The notes: generated by a model from the letters alone, not told the origin. 64,000 nucleotides of DNA from Cyanobium sp. FGCU52 (GCA_024958715.1 JANWUS010000006.1:62001-126000); one strand, 5' to 3'. Positions 1 to 9,381 are shown, counted from the stretch's first letter. Made by a program: numbers and translations.

Positions 1-459
1 TACGACGACTTCGACTGGAACGTGGCCTGGGAGAAGGAGGGCGACTGCTACGCCCGCTATCGCGTGCGCATCCAGGAGATGCGCGAGTCGCTGAGCATCC
101 TGCGCCAGGCCTGCCGCATGATCCCCGGCGGCCCCTTCGAGAACCTGGAGGCCCGCCGGCTGGCGGAGGGCAAGCAGAGCGAGTTCTTCGGCTTCGACTA
201 CCAGTACGTGGCCAAGAAGGTGGCGCCCACCTTCAAGATTCCCAGCGGCGAGCTCTATACCCGCCTGGAATCGGGCAAGGGCGAGATCGGCGTGTTCATC
301 CAGGGCAACGACGACGTCACCCCCTGGCGCTTCAAGATCCGCGCCGCCGACCTCAACAACCTCCAGATCCTGCCCCACATCCTCAAGGGGGCCAAGGTGG
401 CCGACATCATGGCGATCCTCGGCTCGATCGACGTGATCATGGGCTCGGTGGATCGATGA
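1..459 (+). CDS. ndhH: NAD(P)H-quinone oxidoreductase subunit H, C-terminal part (cut by window edge)
   Basis: The frame is open from the first base and codes for about 152 residues ending in [12 protein letters not shown], the characteristic end of cyanobacterial/plastid NdhH. NdhH is the 49-kDa-type subunit of the peripheral arm of NDH-1, the thylakoid complex that passes electrons (from ferredoxin in cyanobacteria) to plastoquinone in respiration and cyclic electron flow. The usual protein is near 394 residues, so roughly the last 40% is here and the start lies upstream. The segment [17 protein letters not shown] belongs to the conserved C-terminal region. The stop lies one base before the next gene's ATG, suggesting co-transcription. 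Confidence 0.93.
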   Translation, partial: YDDFDWNVAWEKEGDCYARYRVRIQEMRESLSILRQACRMIPGGPFENLEARRLAEGKQSEFFGFDYQYVAKKVAPTFKIPSGELYTRLESGKGEIGVFIQGNDDVTPWRFKIRAADLNNLQILPHILKGAKVADIMAILGSIDVIMGSVDR

Positions 460-460
460 G

Positions 461-874
461 ATGAGCCGCCGCCGGCCGGCTCGCCTGTCCGCCCTGCCCC
501 GGTACGGGTTCCTCCTGCCACCGGCCCTCACCAGCTACCTGTGGCTCAAGGGCCTGCATCCGCTCCTGCCCGGTTTCTCCTGCCCGTTGCGGGCCCTCAC
601 CGGCATCCCCTGCCCTACCTGCTTCCTCACCCGGGCCACCACGCTGGCTCTTCACGGTCACCTTGCCGATTCGGTGCGCTGGCATGCCTTCGGCCCGCTG
701 GCGGCGGGGGCCCTGCTGGCCTGGTCGGTGATGGCGATCCGCCGAGGCCGCCTCTTCCCCGTTGGGCTGAAGGCCTGGCATCTGGGCGTGGCCGCCGTAG
801 GGCTGGTGGCCTACTGGGTTGGGCGCCTGGTCCTGAGCTACGGCATGGGCATCGCCGCCTTCCCCACCGGCTGA
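461..874 (+). CDS. DUF2752 family small membrane protein
   Basis: The 137-residue protein carries the DUF2752 hallmark: a short first hydrophobic segment, then GIPCPTCFLTRA (about residues 46-57) with the CPxC pair, then two further membrane segments (about residues 75-90 and 103-122). DUF2752 proteins are widespread and uncharacterised; the cysteine pair hints at a redox or metal role, but none is established. The start one base after the ndhH stop fits translational coupling. It is not a known NDH-1 subunit. Confidence 0.75.
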   Translation: MSRRRPARLSALPRYGFLLPPALTSYLWLKGLHPLLPGFSCPLRALTGIPCPTCFLTRATTLALHGHLADSVRWHAFGPLAAGALLAWSVMAIRRGRLFPVGLKAWHLGVAAVGLVAYWVGRLVLSYGMGIAAFPTG

Positions 875-876
875 GC

Positions 877-1614
877 TCAGCTCAGAACACCTTTGTGATA
901 GGCGGCGTTCTGGAGATAGAAGGTGGACACCGGTACGGCCACCAGCGCCCCCAGGCCGCAGGTGCAGACCGCCACCGCGAGCACCACCAGGAAGACCAGC
1001 ACCTGAATGCCGACGAACTCCCACCCCTTGGAGGAGCCGTAGACGGCCTGGAACGAGCCGGTGAAGGCCTGGAGCACGGGGATGTCCGTGGTGAAGATCC
1101 GGTTCACGTAAACCGGTCCCACCAGGGACACCGCCACGCCGGGAAGGATGCAGAGGATCAGGCCCAGGGCGCCCACCACCGAGAACAGCAGGCCCGCCAG
1201 CAGATAGCGCCAGGGGCGCTGGACAAGTGTGCGGAAGGCCTGCTCCACGCCGATCGTCTCGCCGGTGGCGTAGTGCAGGGCGGGCACCGCCAGGAACAGC
1301 ACGCCCACCAGGCTGGAGAGCACCATGAACGGCAGCTGGACGATCGAGCCCAGCAGGTCGGCGAGGCCTGAGACGGTGTCGCTGCCGGCGGCGCCGCTGG
1401 TGAGCGCGATGCCGACGGCCGTGAATCCCAGACTCACGACAACGCCCAGGCCACTGATCACGGCGCAGGCCACCCAGATCAGCAGGATCGTGGGCAGATG
1501 GGCCAGAAACGCCTGCCAGGCCCTCTCCACACTGGGCGGCTCGTAGGCAGCGGAAGAGGCCAAGGAGAGGCGGCCGACTCGGCCGAATGTACGGGCGGCG
1601 TTGGCGACCAGCAA
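877..1614 (-). CDS. Polytopic membrane protein of unknown function
   Basis: The 245-codon frame encodes about five or six hydrophobic segments separated by short loops, including ILLIWVACAVISGLGVV and YLLAGLLFSVVGALGLI. The pattern, with a PGV-containing helix pair and a late FVGIQVLVFLVVLAVAV helix, resembles the DUF4013/DUF975-like membrane proteins common in cyanobacteria, but I cannot assign a function. It ends two bases from the convergent DUF2752 gene. The start is uncertain: the first possible codon is TTG at 1614 and another TTG lies at 1563; no ATG is available near the N-terminus. It is divergent from the thioesterase gene at 1635. Confidence 0.6.
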   Translation of the reverse strand: MLVANAARTFGRVGRLSLASSAAYEPPSVERAWQAFLAHLPTILLIWVACAVISGLGVVVSLGFTAVGIALTSGAAGSDTVSGLADLLGSIVQLPFMVLSSLVGVLFLAVPALHYATGETIGVEQAFRTLVQRPWRYLLAGLLFSVVGALGLILCILPGVAVSLVGPVYVNRIFTTDIPVLQAFTGSFQAVYGSSKGWEFVGIQVLVFLVVLAVAVCTCGLGALVAVPVSTFYLQNAAYHKGVLS

Positions 1615-1634
1615 GGGCGGCGGCGGGTGCCAGC

Positions 1635-2093
1635 ATGGCTCGGATGGATCCCTCCGACTGGCTGCTGCTCTGCCGAACGGTGCGCTTCGGCGAGACGGAC
1701 GCCGCCGGGGTGATGCATTTCCACCAGCTGCTGCGCTGGTGCCACGAGGCCTACGAGGAGAGCCTGGAGCGCTTCGGCATCCCGGCGGCCGAGGTGTTTC
1801 CCACGGGGGGCGAGCCCCCCGCGGTGGCGCTGCCGATCGTGCACTGCAGCGCCACTTTCCTGGCGCCGCTGGTCTGCGGCGATCCCCTCGCCATCCAGCT
1901 GGAGCCGCAGCGGCTCGATCCAGGCGGCTTCGAGGTGGGATACCGCTTCCGCAGCGGCGAGCGCGAGGTGGCCCGCGGGCTCACCCGCCACCTGGCGATC
2001 CGCAGCGACACGCGCCAGCGCTGCCCGCTGCCCCCGCCGATCCAGCGCTGGCTGGAGGCCTCGGGCCTGGCGGGCGGGGTCCGCCCGCTCTGA
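1635..2093 (+). CDS. Hotdog-fold acyl-CoA thioesterase, probable 1,4-dihydroxy-2-naphthoyl-CoA hydrolase
   Basis: The 152-residue protein has the 4HBT hotdog thioesterase signature VRFGETDAAGVMHFHQLLRWCHEAYEE near its N-terminus, where the Asp of TDAAG is the usual catalytic acid and the following helix is the hot-dog helix. Cyanobacterial members act as DHNA-CoA hydrolase, releasing 1,4-dihydroxy-2-naphthoate for phylloquinone synthesis. The position next to menE, menC and menA supports that role strongly. The ATG at 1635 was chosen because the conserved domain begins a few residues later; an upstream in-frame ATG at 1587 would add only low-complexity residues. Confidence 0.85.
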   Translation: MARMDPSDWLLLCRTVRFGETDAAGVMHFHQLLRWCHEAYEESLERFGIPAAEVFPTGGEPPAVALPIVHCSATFLAPLVCGDPLAIQLEPQRLDPGGFEVGYRFRSGEREVARGLTRHLAIRSDTRQRCPLPPPIQRWLEASGLAGGVRPL

Positions 2094-2114
2094 TCCGCCT
2101 GCGGGGGACCTGTC

Positions 2115-3350
2115 TCAGCCGCCGGGCCCGGGCGGCACCCGGTGCGCCCGCAGCCACTCCTGCCAATGGCCGCGCCGCCATTTGCCCGCCGCCGTGGGCG
2201 CCAGCGTCGGGCAGATCCGCCAGCGCCAAGGCCGCTCCGCCGGCGGCCAGCCCACCACCTGGCTGCAAAGAGCCGCCATCAGTTGGTCGGGATCAGCGTC
2301 GGGCCGGGGACGCACCAGGGCCACCAGCCGCTGCCCCCACTCCGGATCGGCTTCCGCCAGCAGCAGCAGGGCCTCCAGGGGAAGACCGGCATCCCCCGCC
2401 TGCGCCAGCAGCCGCGCCTCCAGCTGCTCGGGGAAGACCGTTTCACCGCCGCTGAGGATGGCCCCGTCAAGCCGGCCCCGGATCTGCAGGCCCGCGTCCT
2501 CGAGGACGCCGGCATCGCCGCTGCGCCACCAGCCGTCGGTCGTGAGCGGCAGGGGCTCCAGCCGGCCGTGGTGAAGAAAGCCAGGACTGAGCCTTGGGGT
2601 GGCCACCTCCACCGCACCGCTGCCGGGGTCGAGGCGCAGACGCACGTCGGCCAGGGGCAGGCCGCAGCCCGGCTCTCCCGCCAGGAAGCGCTCCGGCGTC
2701 TGCACGCAGACCATCGCGGCCGTTTCTGTGGCGCCGTAGCAGGGTGCCAGGGGCAGGACGGCGGCCCGGGCCCAGGCGGCCAGGTCAGGCGGCAACGCCG
2801 CGCCTCCCACCCAGATCAGCCGGCAGCCCGCCAGCCAGCCGATCCCCGCCGGATCCTCCAGCAGACGCAGCAGCTGGGTGGGAACGAGCGACAGCAGCAC
2901 GGGCCTGCCCTTGGGCAACGGGCAGCTGGCAGCCAGCCGGCGGGGGTCGCGCAGGGTCTCCGGGGCGAGCCAATGGAGCTCCGCGCCCCAGAGCCGGCAG
3001 CGCACCAGGGGCAGCAGGCCGCTGACGTGGTGCAGGGGCAGGGGGTTGAGGTGGAGGCAGGAGGCCGGATCCAGCCCGAGGCCCTCCAGCCAGGCACCGG
3101 TGGCCCGGGCCGCCGCCTCGAGATGCGCCAGGGGCTGCAGGCACCAGCGCCGGGCACCGGAACTTCCGCCGCTGCCCAGCAGCACCGACGGACCGGGATC
3201 GAGCGCGCCGGCTGCCGCCAGTTCGTCGGCCAGCCGCTGCCGTTCCCCGGGGCCGGCAAGGGCGACGCAGCCGCCCTGGGCCCAGACCCGCTCGATTCCC
3301 GCGGCACGAAGGGCGGCCTCACCCTCCGCCTCAGCCAGCCACACGCTCAC
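2115..3350 (-). CDS. menE: 2-succinylbenzoate--CoA ligase
   Basis: An acyl-adenylating enzyme of about 411 residues that activates o-succinylbenzoate to its CoA thioester in phylloquinone synthesis. Visible ANL-family motifs are the P-loop-like LLGSGGSSGARR, the CYGATETA core motif, TDGWWRSGDAG with the ATP-binding Asp, the RGRLDGAILSGGE hinge region, and a C-terminal PTAAGKWRR with the catalytic Lys. The frame is open further upstream but that extension is low-complexity. The GTG at 3350 overlaps the menC stop as GTGA, which sets the start and argues for coupled translation. It is shorter at the N-terminus than E. coli MenE, as is usual for picocyanobacteria. Confidence 0.9.
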   Translation of the reverse strand: MSVWLAEAEGEAALRAAGIERVWAQGGCVALAGPGERQRLADELAAAGALDPGPSVLLGSGGSSGARRWCLQPLAHLEAAARATGAWLEGLGLDPASCLHLNPLPLHHVSGLLPLVRCRLWGAELHWLAPETLRDPRRLAASCPLPKGRPVLLSLVPTQLLRLLEDPAGIGWLAGCRLIWVGGAALPPDLAAWARAAVLPLAPCYGATETAAMVCVQTPERFLAGEPGCGLPLADVRLRLDPGSGAVEVATPRLSPGFLHHGRLEPLPLTTDGWWRSGDAGVLEDAGLQIRGRLDGAILSGGETVFPEQLEARLLAQAGDAGLPLEALLLLAEADPEWGQRLVALVRPRPDADPDQLMAALCSQVVGWPPAERPWRWRICPTLAPTAAGKWRRGHWQEWLRAHRVPPGPGG

Positions 3351-4324
3351 GCGGCCGCCTCCCACACCTGCCGGGGATCCGGGGCGAACAGCGGGCCCGG
3401 GGGCGACCAGCCCGGCGCCAGCCCCGGCGCCACCGGCGTGGGGCCCTCGGCCTGCAGGGCCGCCAGCTGGGCCAGCCAGCGCCGGCCGATACCCGTCTCG
3501 AAGGCGGTGCTCACCATGCGCAGGGGACGGCCGGCCTTCAGGGCGGCCAGAAGGGGGCGGGGATCGCCGTCCTGGGACGGGCGGCGCACCTGCCAGCCCG
3601 GCCACTGACGGCGCAGGGCCGGGAAGCGGCTGAGGGATTCGTCGAGGGCCACCGGCAGCCGGCGATGCAGCGCATCCAGCCCCTCCCGGTCGTGGGGGGC
3701 AAGGGGCTGCTCCAGCCATTCCAGCCGCACCTCGCTCACCAGCCGATCAGCCCAGGCCTGGGCCGTGGCCCGGTCCCAGCCGCCGTTGGCATCGAGCCGC
3801 AGCCGGGCGCCGCCGGGCGACCGCTCCAGCAGCCGCTCCAGCAGAGCGCGTTCGCTGCGGTCGTCGCCGGCAGCCACCTTCCACTTGAGACAGGGGCAGG
3901 CTCCCAGTCGGGGGCCCAGTCGCTCGAGCTCCGCCAGCGCCTCGGCCCCGGCGGGCAGCAGCCAGGCCCCGGCGGGCGCCGGCCGCCATCCCCCCGCCGC
4001 CGGACCCACCAGGCCATCGCTCTCCGCCAGGGCCGCCCCCAGGGCGAAGGCAAGGGCGGGGGGCAGGCCCGGCAGGGCCCGCTCGAGATCCATGCGCAGC
4101 CGCTGCACCCCCAGGTCGGCGATCGCCCTGGCCAGGGGGGCGAGGGACCCGTCGAGCGGGGCCGCCTCCCCCCAGCCCACCGCACCGCCTTCGCCCTCGA
4201 GCCGCAGCAGCCAGCCCGTCTTCTCCGCCAGCACGCCCGAGGCCGTGCGCAGGGGCCGCGGCAGCGGGAAGGCGAACGGGCGCCACTCCAGTCGCAGCAG
4301 GGTGGACGCCGCGGCCGGAGCCAT
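3347..4324 (-). CDS. menC: o-Succinylbenzoate synthase
   Basis: A 325-residue enolase-superfamily protein that dehydrates SHCHC to o-succinylbenzoate. The barrel motifs are clear: KWK (147-149) with the catalytic Lys, metal ligands in LDAN (Asp178), WLEQPL (Glu205) and ALDES (Asp228). The second catalytic lysine expected on the next strand appears as Arg248 in QVRRPS. The start ATG lies four bases after the menA stop, and the stop overlaps the menE start, so menA-menC-menE read as one operon. Identity is strong; whether the Arg is tolerated is open. Confidence 0.9.
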   Translation of the reverse strand: MAPAAASTLLRLEWRPFAFPLPRPLRTASGVLAEKTGWLLRLEGEGGAVGWGEAAPLDGSLAPLARAIADLGVQRLRMDLERALPGLPPALAFALGAALAESDGLVGPAAGGWRPAPAGAWLLPAGAEALAELERLGPRLGACPCLKWKVAAGDDRSERALLERLLERSPGGARLRLDANGGWDRATAQAWADRLVSEVRLEWLEQPLAPHDREGLDALHRRLPVALDESLSRFPALRRQWPGWQVRRPSQDGDPRPLLAALKAGRPLRMVSTAFETGIGRRWLAQLAALQAEGPTPVAPGLAPGWSPPGPLFAPDPRQVWEAAA

Positions 4325-4328
4325 GACC

Positions 4329-5318
4329 TCAGGCTCCTGGCCGGAGCCCAAGGCTCCCGATCCAGGGGGCGATGGCCAGCCCACCCGCCAGGCCCAGACC
4401 GCTGAGGGCCTGGAAACGCAGCGCCAGGAACTTGCTGCTCACGATCCGCGCCGGCTCGTCGTGATGGTCGCGCAGCAGGCGGATCAGCTGGCGGGCCGGC
4501 GGTAACCCCACCACACCGAGCAGGGCGGTGAGCGGCCACTGCCCCAGCAGCACCGGCGCCCATTGCAGGGCCAGGGACCCTGCCACGAACCAGGGCACCA
4601 GGGCCGCGGCCCGGTCGGTGCCGAGGCGCACCACGGGCGAGCGCTTGCCGTGGGCCGCGTCCTCGTCCACCTGGTGGAAATGGGAGCAGAACAGCACGAG
4701 GGTGGTGGCCAGGGCCGGGCCGGCTCCCAGGGCCCAGGCCGTGGCCCAGGGGATCGGCCCGGCGCCGGGGGTCACCGCCAGCAGGGCGGCGGCGGTGGCG
4801 CACGGTCCGAAGGCCAGCCAGCAGAGGGGTTCGCCCAGGCCCCGGTAGCCCAGGCGGAACGGGGGCCCCTGATACAGGTAGCCAAGCCCGCAGCAGACCA
4901 GCACCAGGGCCAGCACGGCCGGGCTGCTGCGCAGGGCCACCACGGCCATCAGCGCCAGACCGGCCACCAGAGCCCCGTTGGCGAGGGCCGCCACCCGGTC
5001 ACGCCGGCCAGTGAGGTTCACGAGCGAATGGGGCTTTCCGTGGGTGTCGACCCCCGTGTCGGCATCGAAGACGTCGTTGGCCAGGTTCTCCCAGGCCAGC
5101 AGCAGCACCGCCGCCAGCAGGAACAGCAGCAGCTGCAGCGGCCGCAGGCCCTGGCCCGTGCCCAGGCTCCAGCCGGCGGCCAGCAGCACGGGCATCACGG
5201 CCACGGCGTACATCGGCCACTTGATCGCCGCCCTCCACAGCCGCCGCCGCGCCTCCGGCGGAACGGCGGCGACCGGCTCCGGGGCGTAACGGCTTGCGAC
5301 GACCTGGTGCTCGGACAT
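4329..5318 (-). CDS. menA: 1,4-Dihydroxy-2-naphthoate phytyltransferase (MenA)
   Basis: A 329-residue UbiA-family integral membrane prenyltransferase that attaches the phytyl chain to DHNA on the way to phylloquinone, the A1 cofactor of photosystem I. The first Asp-rich motif NLANDVFDADTGVD (about residues 79-92) and the second, HFHQVDEDAAHGKRSP (about 212-227), are both present, with eight or nine hydrophobic helices around them. The ATG at 5318 gives a plausible soluble N-terminus. It is first of the menA-menC-menE operon and divergent from menF, with a shared 38-base control region. Confidence 0.92.
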   Translation of the reverse strand: MSEHQVVASRYAPEPVAAVPPEARRRLWRAAIKWPMYAVAVMPVLLAAGWSLGTGQGLRPLQLLLFLLAAVLLLAWENLANDVFDADTGVDTHGKPHSLVNLTGRRDRVAALANGALVAGLALMAVVALRSSPAVLALVLVCCGLGYLYQGPPFRLGYRGLGEPLCWLAFGPCATAAALLAVTPGAGPIPWATAWALGAGPALATTLVLFCSHFHQVDEDAAHGKRSPVVRLGTDRAAALVPWFVAGSLALQWAPVLLGQWPLTALLGVVGLPPARQLIRLLRDHHDEPARIVSSKFLALRFQALSGLGLAGGLAIAPWIGSLGLRPGA

Positions 5319-5356
5319 GGCGGCCGCGGCCGGCGGGCAGGGAAAGGCCCATACAT

Positions 5357-6850
5357 TTGAGCAGCCTTCGGCCCCGGCCCCGAGCCCCCCTGGTGCAGGC
5401 TCCCCCGTCCTTCCCCGACCTCCTCGCCGAGGCCAGCGCCGCCGTCCTGAGGCTGGAGGCGGCGGCGGCCCGGCGTGATGACGATCAGGGGGTCCTGAGC
5501 CTGGCCCTGCCCCTGGCCCCCGTCGATCCGCTGCAGCTTCTGCCCGAACTGGGCGATCCCGACGACTTCCGCTTCCTCTGGGACGGGGCCCCCGGCCTCT
5601 GCCTGGCCGCCGCCGGTCGCTGCCAGCACCTCGAGCTCAGCGGCCCCCGGCGCTTCTCCCTCGCCCAGCGCTTCAGCCACCTGGCCCTCGAGCGGCTGGG
5701 GACCGCCGGAGATCCCGGCCCGGCCCTCGCCCGGCCCCGGGTGCTGCTGGCCTTCGCCTTCTTCGACAGCCCCCTGATCCCCGGGGCGGGGGCGGCGGGG
5801 GTGGAGGCGGTGCTTCCCCGCTGGCAGCTGAGCCGCCAGGGGAGCCACTGCTGGCTGCGGCTGCAGCGGCCCCTGGGGGGAAGCGTGGGCGCGCGGCGGG
5901 TGGCGGAGGAGCTCTGGGAGATGGCGCGCCGGCTCGAGCGGCGGGCGCTAATCCTCCGGGGCGAAGGCGACGAAAGGCCCGGCCCGGCGCCCTCCGTGCC
6001 CGGGATCGGCATCCGCCATGCCAGCCCCTGGCACGCGGGCTATCGCCTGGCCGTGGAGAGGGCTCTGGAGCTGGTGGAGGGGGGCGAGCTGCGCAAGCTG
6101 GTGCTGGCGGTGCGCCAGGAGCTGCTGCTCGACGACGACCTCGATCCCCTCCGCCTGCTCGCCCATCTGCGCCGCAGCCAGCCCGGGAGCTGCCGCTTCC
6201 TCTGGCAGCGCTCCGGCCGGGAGGCCCTGCTGGGCGCCTCACCCGAACGGCTGCTCACCCTGCGCCAGGGTCAGCTGCGCAGCGACGCCCTGGCCGGCAC
6301 GACCCCCCGCGGAGCCGATGCCGCCCAGCTGCTGCAGTCCGCCAAGGACCGCCATGAGCACGACCTGGTGGTGGAAACGATCTGCGCCGTGCTCACCCGG
6401 GCTGGCCTGACTCCCCGCCGTCCGCGCCATCCCCGGCTGGCCCGGCACGGCTCCCTGGTGCACCTGCACACCCCGATCACCGCCTCCCTCGGCAGCCGTC
6501 CCCCCCTGCCCCTGGCGGAACTGCTCCATCCCACCCCGGCGGTGGCGGGCCTGCCGCGCCGCGAGGCGATGGGCTGGCTGCGCAGCCTCGAGCCGTTCGA
6601 GCGGGGGAACTACGCCGCACCGATCGGCTGGATCGACAGCCGCGGCGACGTGGATCTGCGGGTGGCGATCCGCAGCGGCACCCTGCGGGGCCGCCGGCTC
6701 GAACTCACCGCCGGCGCCGGCCTGGTGCCCGGCTCCCAGCCGGAGCGGGAACTGCAGGAGGTGGCCCTGAAGCTGGGCGTGCTGCTGCAGCAGCTGAACC
6801 TGCCCGCCGGCTCGCCCCTTCAGAGCCCCGGCAACCGGGCGATCGTCTGA
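5357..6850 (+). CDS. menF: Isochorismate synthase
   Basis: A chorismate-binding enzyme of about 497 residues that converts chorismate to isochorismate, the first committed step of phylloquinone synthesis. Diagnostic motifs in the C-terminal half are [60 protein letters not shown] and [16 protein letters not shown], covering the catalytic base Lys and Mg-binding acids. No ATG fits the N-terminus; the TTG at 5357 is preferred because GGGAAAGG lies just upstream, with GTG at 5393 as the alternative. Its 3' end overlaps the convergent gshB by 31 bases. Confidence 0.9.
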   Translation: MSSLRPRPRAPLVQAPPSFPDLLAEASAAVLRLEAAAARRDDDQGVLSLALPLAPVDPLQLLPELGDPDDFRFLWDGAPGLCLAAAGRCQHLELSGPRRFSLAQRFSHLALERLGTAGDPGPALARPRVLLAFAFFDSPLIPGAGAAGVEAVLPRWQLSRQGSHCWLRLQRPLGGSVGARRVAEELWEMARRLERRALILRGEGDERPGPAPSVPGIGIRHASPWHAGYRLAVERALELVEGGELRKLVLAVRQELLLDDDLDPLRLLAHLRRSQPGSCRFLWQRSGREALLGASPERLLTLRQGQLRSDALAGTTPRGADAAQLLQSAKDRHEHDLVVETICAVLTRAGLTPRRPRHPRLARHGSLVHLHTPITASLGSRPPLPLAELLHPTPAVAGLPRREAMGWLRSLEPFERGNYAAPIGWIDSRGDVDLRVAIRSGTLRGRRLELTAGAGLVPGSQPERELQEVALKLGVLLQQLNLPAGSPLQSPGNRAIV

Positions 6851-7836
6851 TCCGCCAGCGGGATTCCCCCCAGGCGTTCCACCTCGCGCACCCCGGTGGG
6901 GCTGGTGACGTTGATCTCGCTCAGGCGGCCGTCGATCACATCGATGCCCACGAAGAACAGACCCTCGGCCCGCAGGGCCGGGGCCAGTTCGGCGCAGATC
7001 CGCCGCTCGGCCTCGCTGAGCTCGGTGGCCTCCGGCGCACCACCCACCGCCAGGTTGCTGCGGAACTCGCCCGCCCGCGGCCGGCGGTTCACCGCACCGA
7101 GGGGTTCGCCATCCACCAGCAGGATGCGCTTGTCGCCGGCGCTCACCCCCGGCAGAAACGCCTGGATCATCACCGGCAGCTGCTCCTGGCCGGTGACCAG
7201 CTCGAGCAGGGCCCGCAGCCCCGGGCCGGCGGCGCTGGCATGCACCACCCCCTGTCCCGCCCGGCCGCCGAGGGGCTTGAGCACCACCTCACCATGCTCG
7301 GCGGCGAAGGCGGCCAGCGCCTCCACCCGGCTGGCCACCAGGGAGGGCGCCATCAGATGGCTGAAGCGCAGGGCGCCCAGCTTCTCGTTCCAGGCCCGCA
7401 GCGACGAGGGACGGTTGAGCACCCGCACCCCGGCCCGCTCCGCCAGATCCAGCAGATGGGTGGCATAGAGGTAGGCCTCGTCCACCGGCGGATCCTTGCG
7501 CATCCACACATGGCCGAAGGACTCCAGGGGCAGGGTCCGGGAGGCTTCGAGCGTGTACCAGGGGTCGGGCACCTCCCAGCCCCCGGCGCCGGCCTGCATC
7601 GGGGCCAGGGAGACCCGGCAGGCCCGCACCCAGGCCCCGTGGCCGCCGTTGCCCCCAGGCTCCGCCTCGGCACTGAGATCGGCAGGGGTGCAGATCCACA
7701 CCGGCAGGCCGGCGCGCTGGGCCGCCTGCATCAGGGCGACGGTGGTGTCCTTGGCGGGGTTGAGCCGCGCGATCGGATCGGCGACGAACAGCTGGGGCGA
7801 TGGACCGGAGGACCGGCCGGTAGCAGGGGCGTTCAA
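6820..7836 (-). CDS. gshB: Glutathione synthetase
   Basis: A 338-residue ATP-grasp ligase that joins glycine to gamma-glutamylcysteine. Recognisable segments are the N-terminal [20 protein letters not shown], the [19 protein letters not shown] substrate region, the ATP-binding [14 protein letters not shown], and the C-terminal [24 protein letters not shown]. The length matches GshB (about 310-340). The start is a TTG that overlaps the stop of the upstream glutaredoxin-like gene as TTGA, so the two are almost certainly translated together. The 3' end runs 31 bases into the convergent menF. Confidence 0.93.
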   Translation of the reverse strand: MNAPATGRSSGPSPQLFVADPIARLNPAKDTTVALMQAAQRAGLPVWICTPADLSAEAEPGGNGGHGAWVRACRVSLAPMQAGAGGWEVPDPWYTLEASRTLPLESFGHVWMRKDPPVDEAYLYATHLLDLAERAGVRVLNRPSSLRAWNEKLGALRFSHLMAPSLVASRVEALAAFAAEHGEVVLKPLGGRAGQGVVHASAAGPGLRALLELVTGQEQLPVMIQAFLPGVSAGDKRILLVDGEPLGAVNRRPRAGEFRSNLAVGGAPEATELSEAERRICAELAPALRAEGLFFVGIDVIDGRLSEINVTSPTGVREVERLGGIPLADQTIARLPGL

Positions 7837-8159
7837 GCGTCGGGCTCGGGGGCGGTGAGTCGGAGCAGGCGATCGAGCACGCCCCGGGCCTCCAGATCCT
7901 TGAGAGCCTCCCAGCCGCCGATCGGACGGTTGTCGACAAAGATCTGCGGCACTTCGCTGAGACCCTGAGCACGTTTGAGCATCATCCCCTTATTGATCAG
8001 ATCGTCGTCGATGATGAACTCGCTGTAGGAAACGCCCTTCTGATCCAGCAGACCTTTGGCACGGATCGAGGCACCCCCGAAGCGTTCGGTGTAGATCTCC
8101 ACCTTCGCGGGCTCCTGCCCCTCAGCACTCTGCCGGTCGCTGGGTTGCTCCTTGGCCAT
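7833..8159 (-). CDS. Glutaredoxin-fold protein lacking all cysteines
   Basis: A 108-residue protein that aligns with bacterial glutaredoxin 3 (GrxC) over KVEIYT (19-24), [14 protein letters not shown] (32-45), the cis-proline motif EVPQIFVD (69-76) and IGG (80-82). At the active site, where GrxC has CPYC/CPFC, it reads GGAS (28-31), and there is no cysteine anywhere in the protein; the usual IGGC is IGGW. It cannot do dithiol or monothiol chemistry as known, though the glutathione-binding cis-Pro loop remains. Its place upstream of gshB and divergent from prfB is where picocyanobacteria usually keep grxC. A binding or structural role is inference. Confidence 0.82.
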   Translation of the reverse strand: MAKEQPSDRQSAEGQEPAKVEIYTERFGGASIRAKGLLDQKGVSYSEFIIDDDLINKGMMLKRAQGLSEVPQIFVDNRPIGGWEALKDLEARGVLDRLLRLTAPEPDA

Positions 8160-8258
8160 GGTCGGGGCACAGGCGTCGCCGGATCCTAGGAACCGCCGGC
8201 AGAGGCAGCCATGCTCCCCTCCCGCTGATACGTTCGCGTGAACCACAGCGACCGACCC

Positions 8259-9381
8259 GTGCTCGATCTCACCGACTTCAAGCGCGACCTCTCCGAGCTC
8301 ACCGACCGCCTGGGCCAAGCCCAGGACTGTCTTTGACGTACCGGCCCTCAAAGCCCGCCAGCAGGATCTCGAGCAGCTGGCCTCCCAGAGCGGCTTCTGG
8401 GACGACCAGCAGCAGGCCCAGAAGCAGATGCGCCTGCTCGATGAGGTGAAGGCCCAGCTGGAGCAGCTCGCCCGCTGGCAGTCGGCCGTGGCCGATGCCG
8501 AGGCCACCCTCGAGCTGTACGAACTCGAACCCGACGCCGACCTGCTGGCCGAATCCAGCGAAGGCCTCAAGGGGTTGCGCTCCGATCTCGACCGCTGGGA
8601 GCTGGAGCGGCTGCTCTCGGGTCCCTACGACAAGGAGGGGGCGGTGCTCACCATCAACGCCGGTGCCGGCGGCACCGACGCCCAGGACTGGGCCCTGATG
8701 CTGATGCGCATGTACACGCGCTGGGCCGAGGACCACGGCATGAAGGTGAGCGTGGACGAACTGAGCGAAGGGGAAGAGGCGGGCATCAAGAGCTGCACGA
8801 TCGAGATCGAGGGCCGCTACGCCTACGGCTACCTGCGCAACGAGAAGGGCACCCACCGGCTGGTGCGCATCTCGCCGTTCAACGCCAACGACAAGCGCCA
8901 GACCAGCTTCGCCGGCGTGGAGGTGATGCCCAAGATCGAGGAGGAGGTGAAGCTCGACATCCCGGATAAAGACCTGGAAATCACCACCTCCCGTTCGGGC
9001 GGCGCCGGCGGCCAGAACGTGAACAAGGTGGAAACGGCCGTGCGCATCCTGCACATCCCCACCGGCCTGTTCGTGCGCTGCACCCAGGAGCGCTCGCAGC
9101 TGCAGAACAAGGAGAAGGCCATGGCGCTGCTGATGGCCAAGCTGCTGGTGATCGCCCAGGAGCAGCGCGCCGCCGAGATCGCCGACATCCGCGGCGACAT
9201 CGTGGAGGCGGCCTGGGGCAACCAGATCCGCAACTACGTGTTCCACCCCTACCAGATGGTCAAGGATCTGCGCACCGGCACCGAGACCACCGACGTGCAG
9301 GGGGTGATGGACGGCGATCTCGATCCCTTCATCCAGGCCCTGCTGCATCGGGGCGTGGAGCTCGGGGAGGCCGCCGCATGA
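8259..9381 (+). CDS. prfB: Peptide chain release factor 2 (programmed +1 frameshift)
   Basis: RF2 ends translation at UGA and UAA. A short zero-frame part (25 codons from GTG 8259) ends in CTT TGA C at 8331-8337; shifting +1 there joins it to the main frame, giving about 373 residues. The main frame shows the RF2 stop-recognition motif SPF in [15 protein letters not shown] and the peptidyl-hydrolysis motif GGQ in [18 protein letters not shown] at 8238 is an alternative start adding seven residues. It overlaps the next gene as ATGA and is divergent from the glutaredoxin-like gene. Confidence 0.95.
8318..8337 (+). promoter_or_regulatory. prfB programmed +1 frameshift site
   Basis: The slippery CTT TGA C at 8331-8337 matches the classical RF2 autoregulatory site: low RF2 slows termination at the in-frame UGA and lets tRNA-Leu slip one base. 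A short AGGA lies in CCAGGAC just upstream (8321-8327) and could act as the internal Shine-Dalgarno stimulator, though it is weaker than the E. coli AGGGGG. The main frame continues as GAC GTA CCG. Confidence 0.9.

Noticed and set aside
437..1636. 399-codon minus-strand open frame spanning the DUF2752 gene and neighbour
   Set aside because: Gly/Arg/Pro-rich composition typical of antisense frames in GC-rich coding DNA; conflicts with two better-supported genes.
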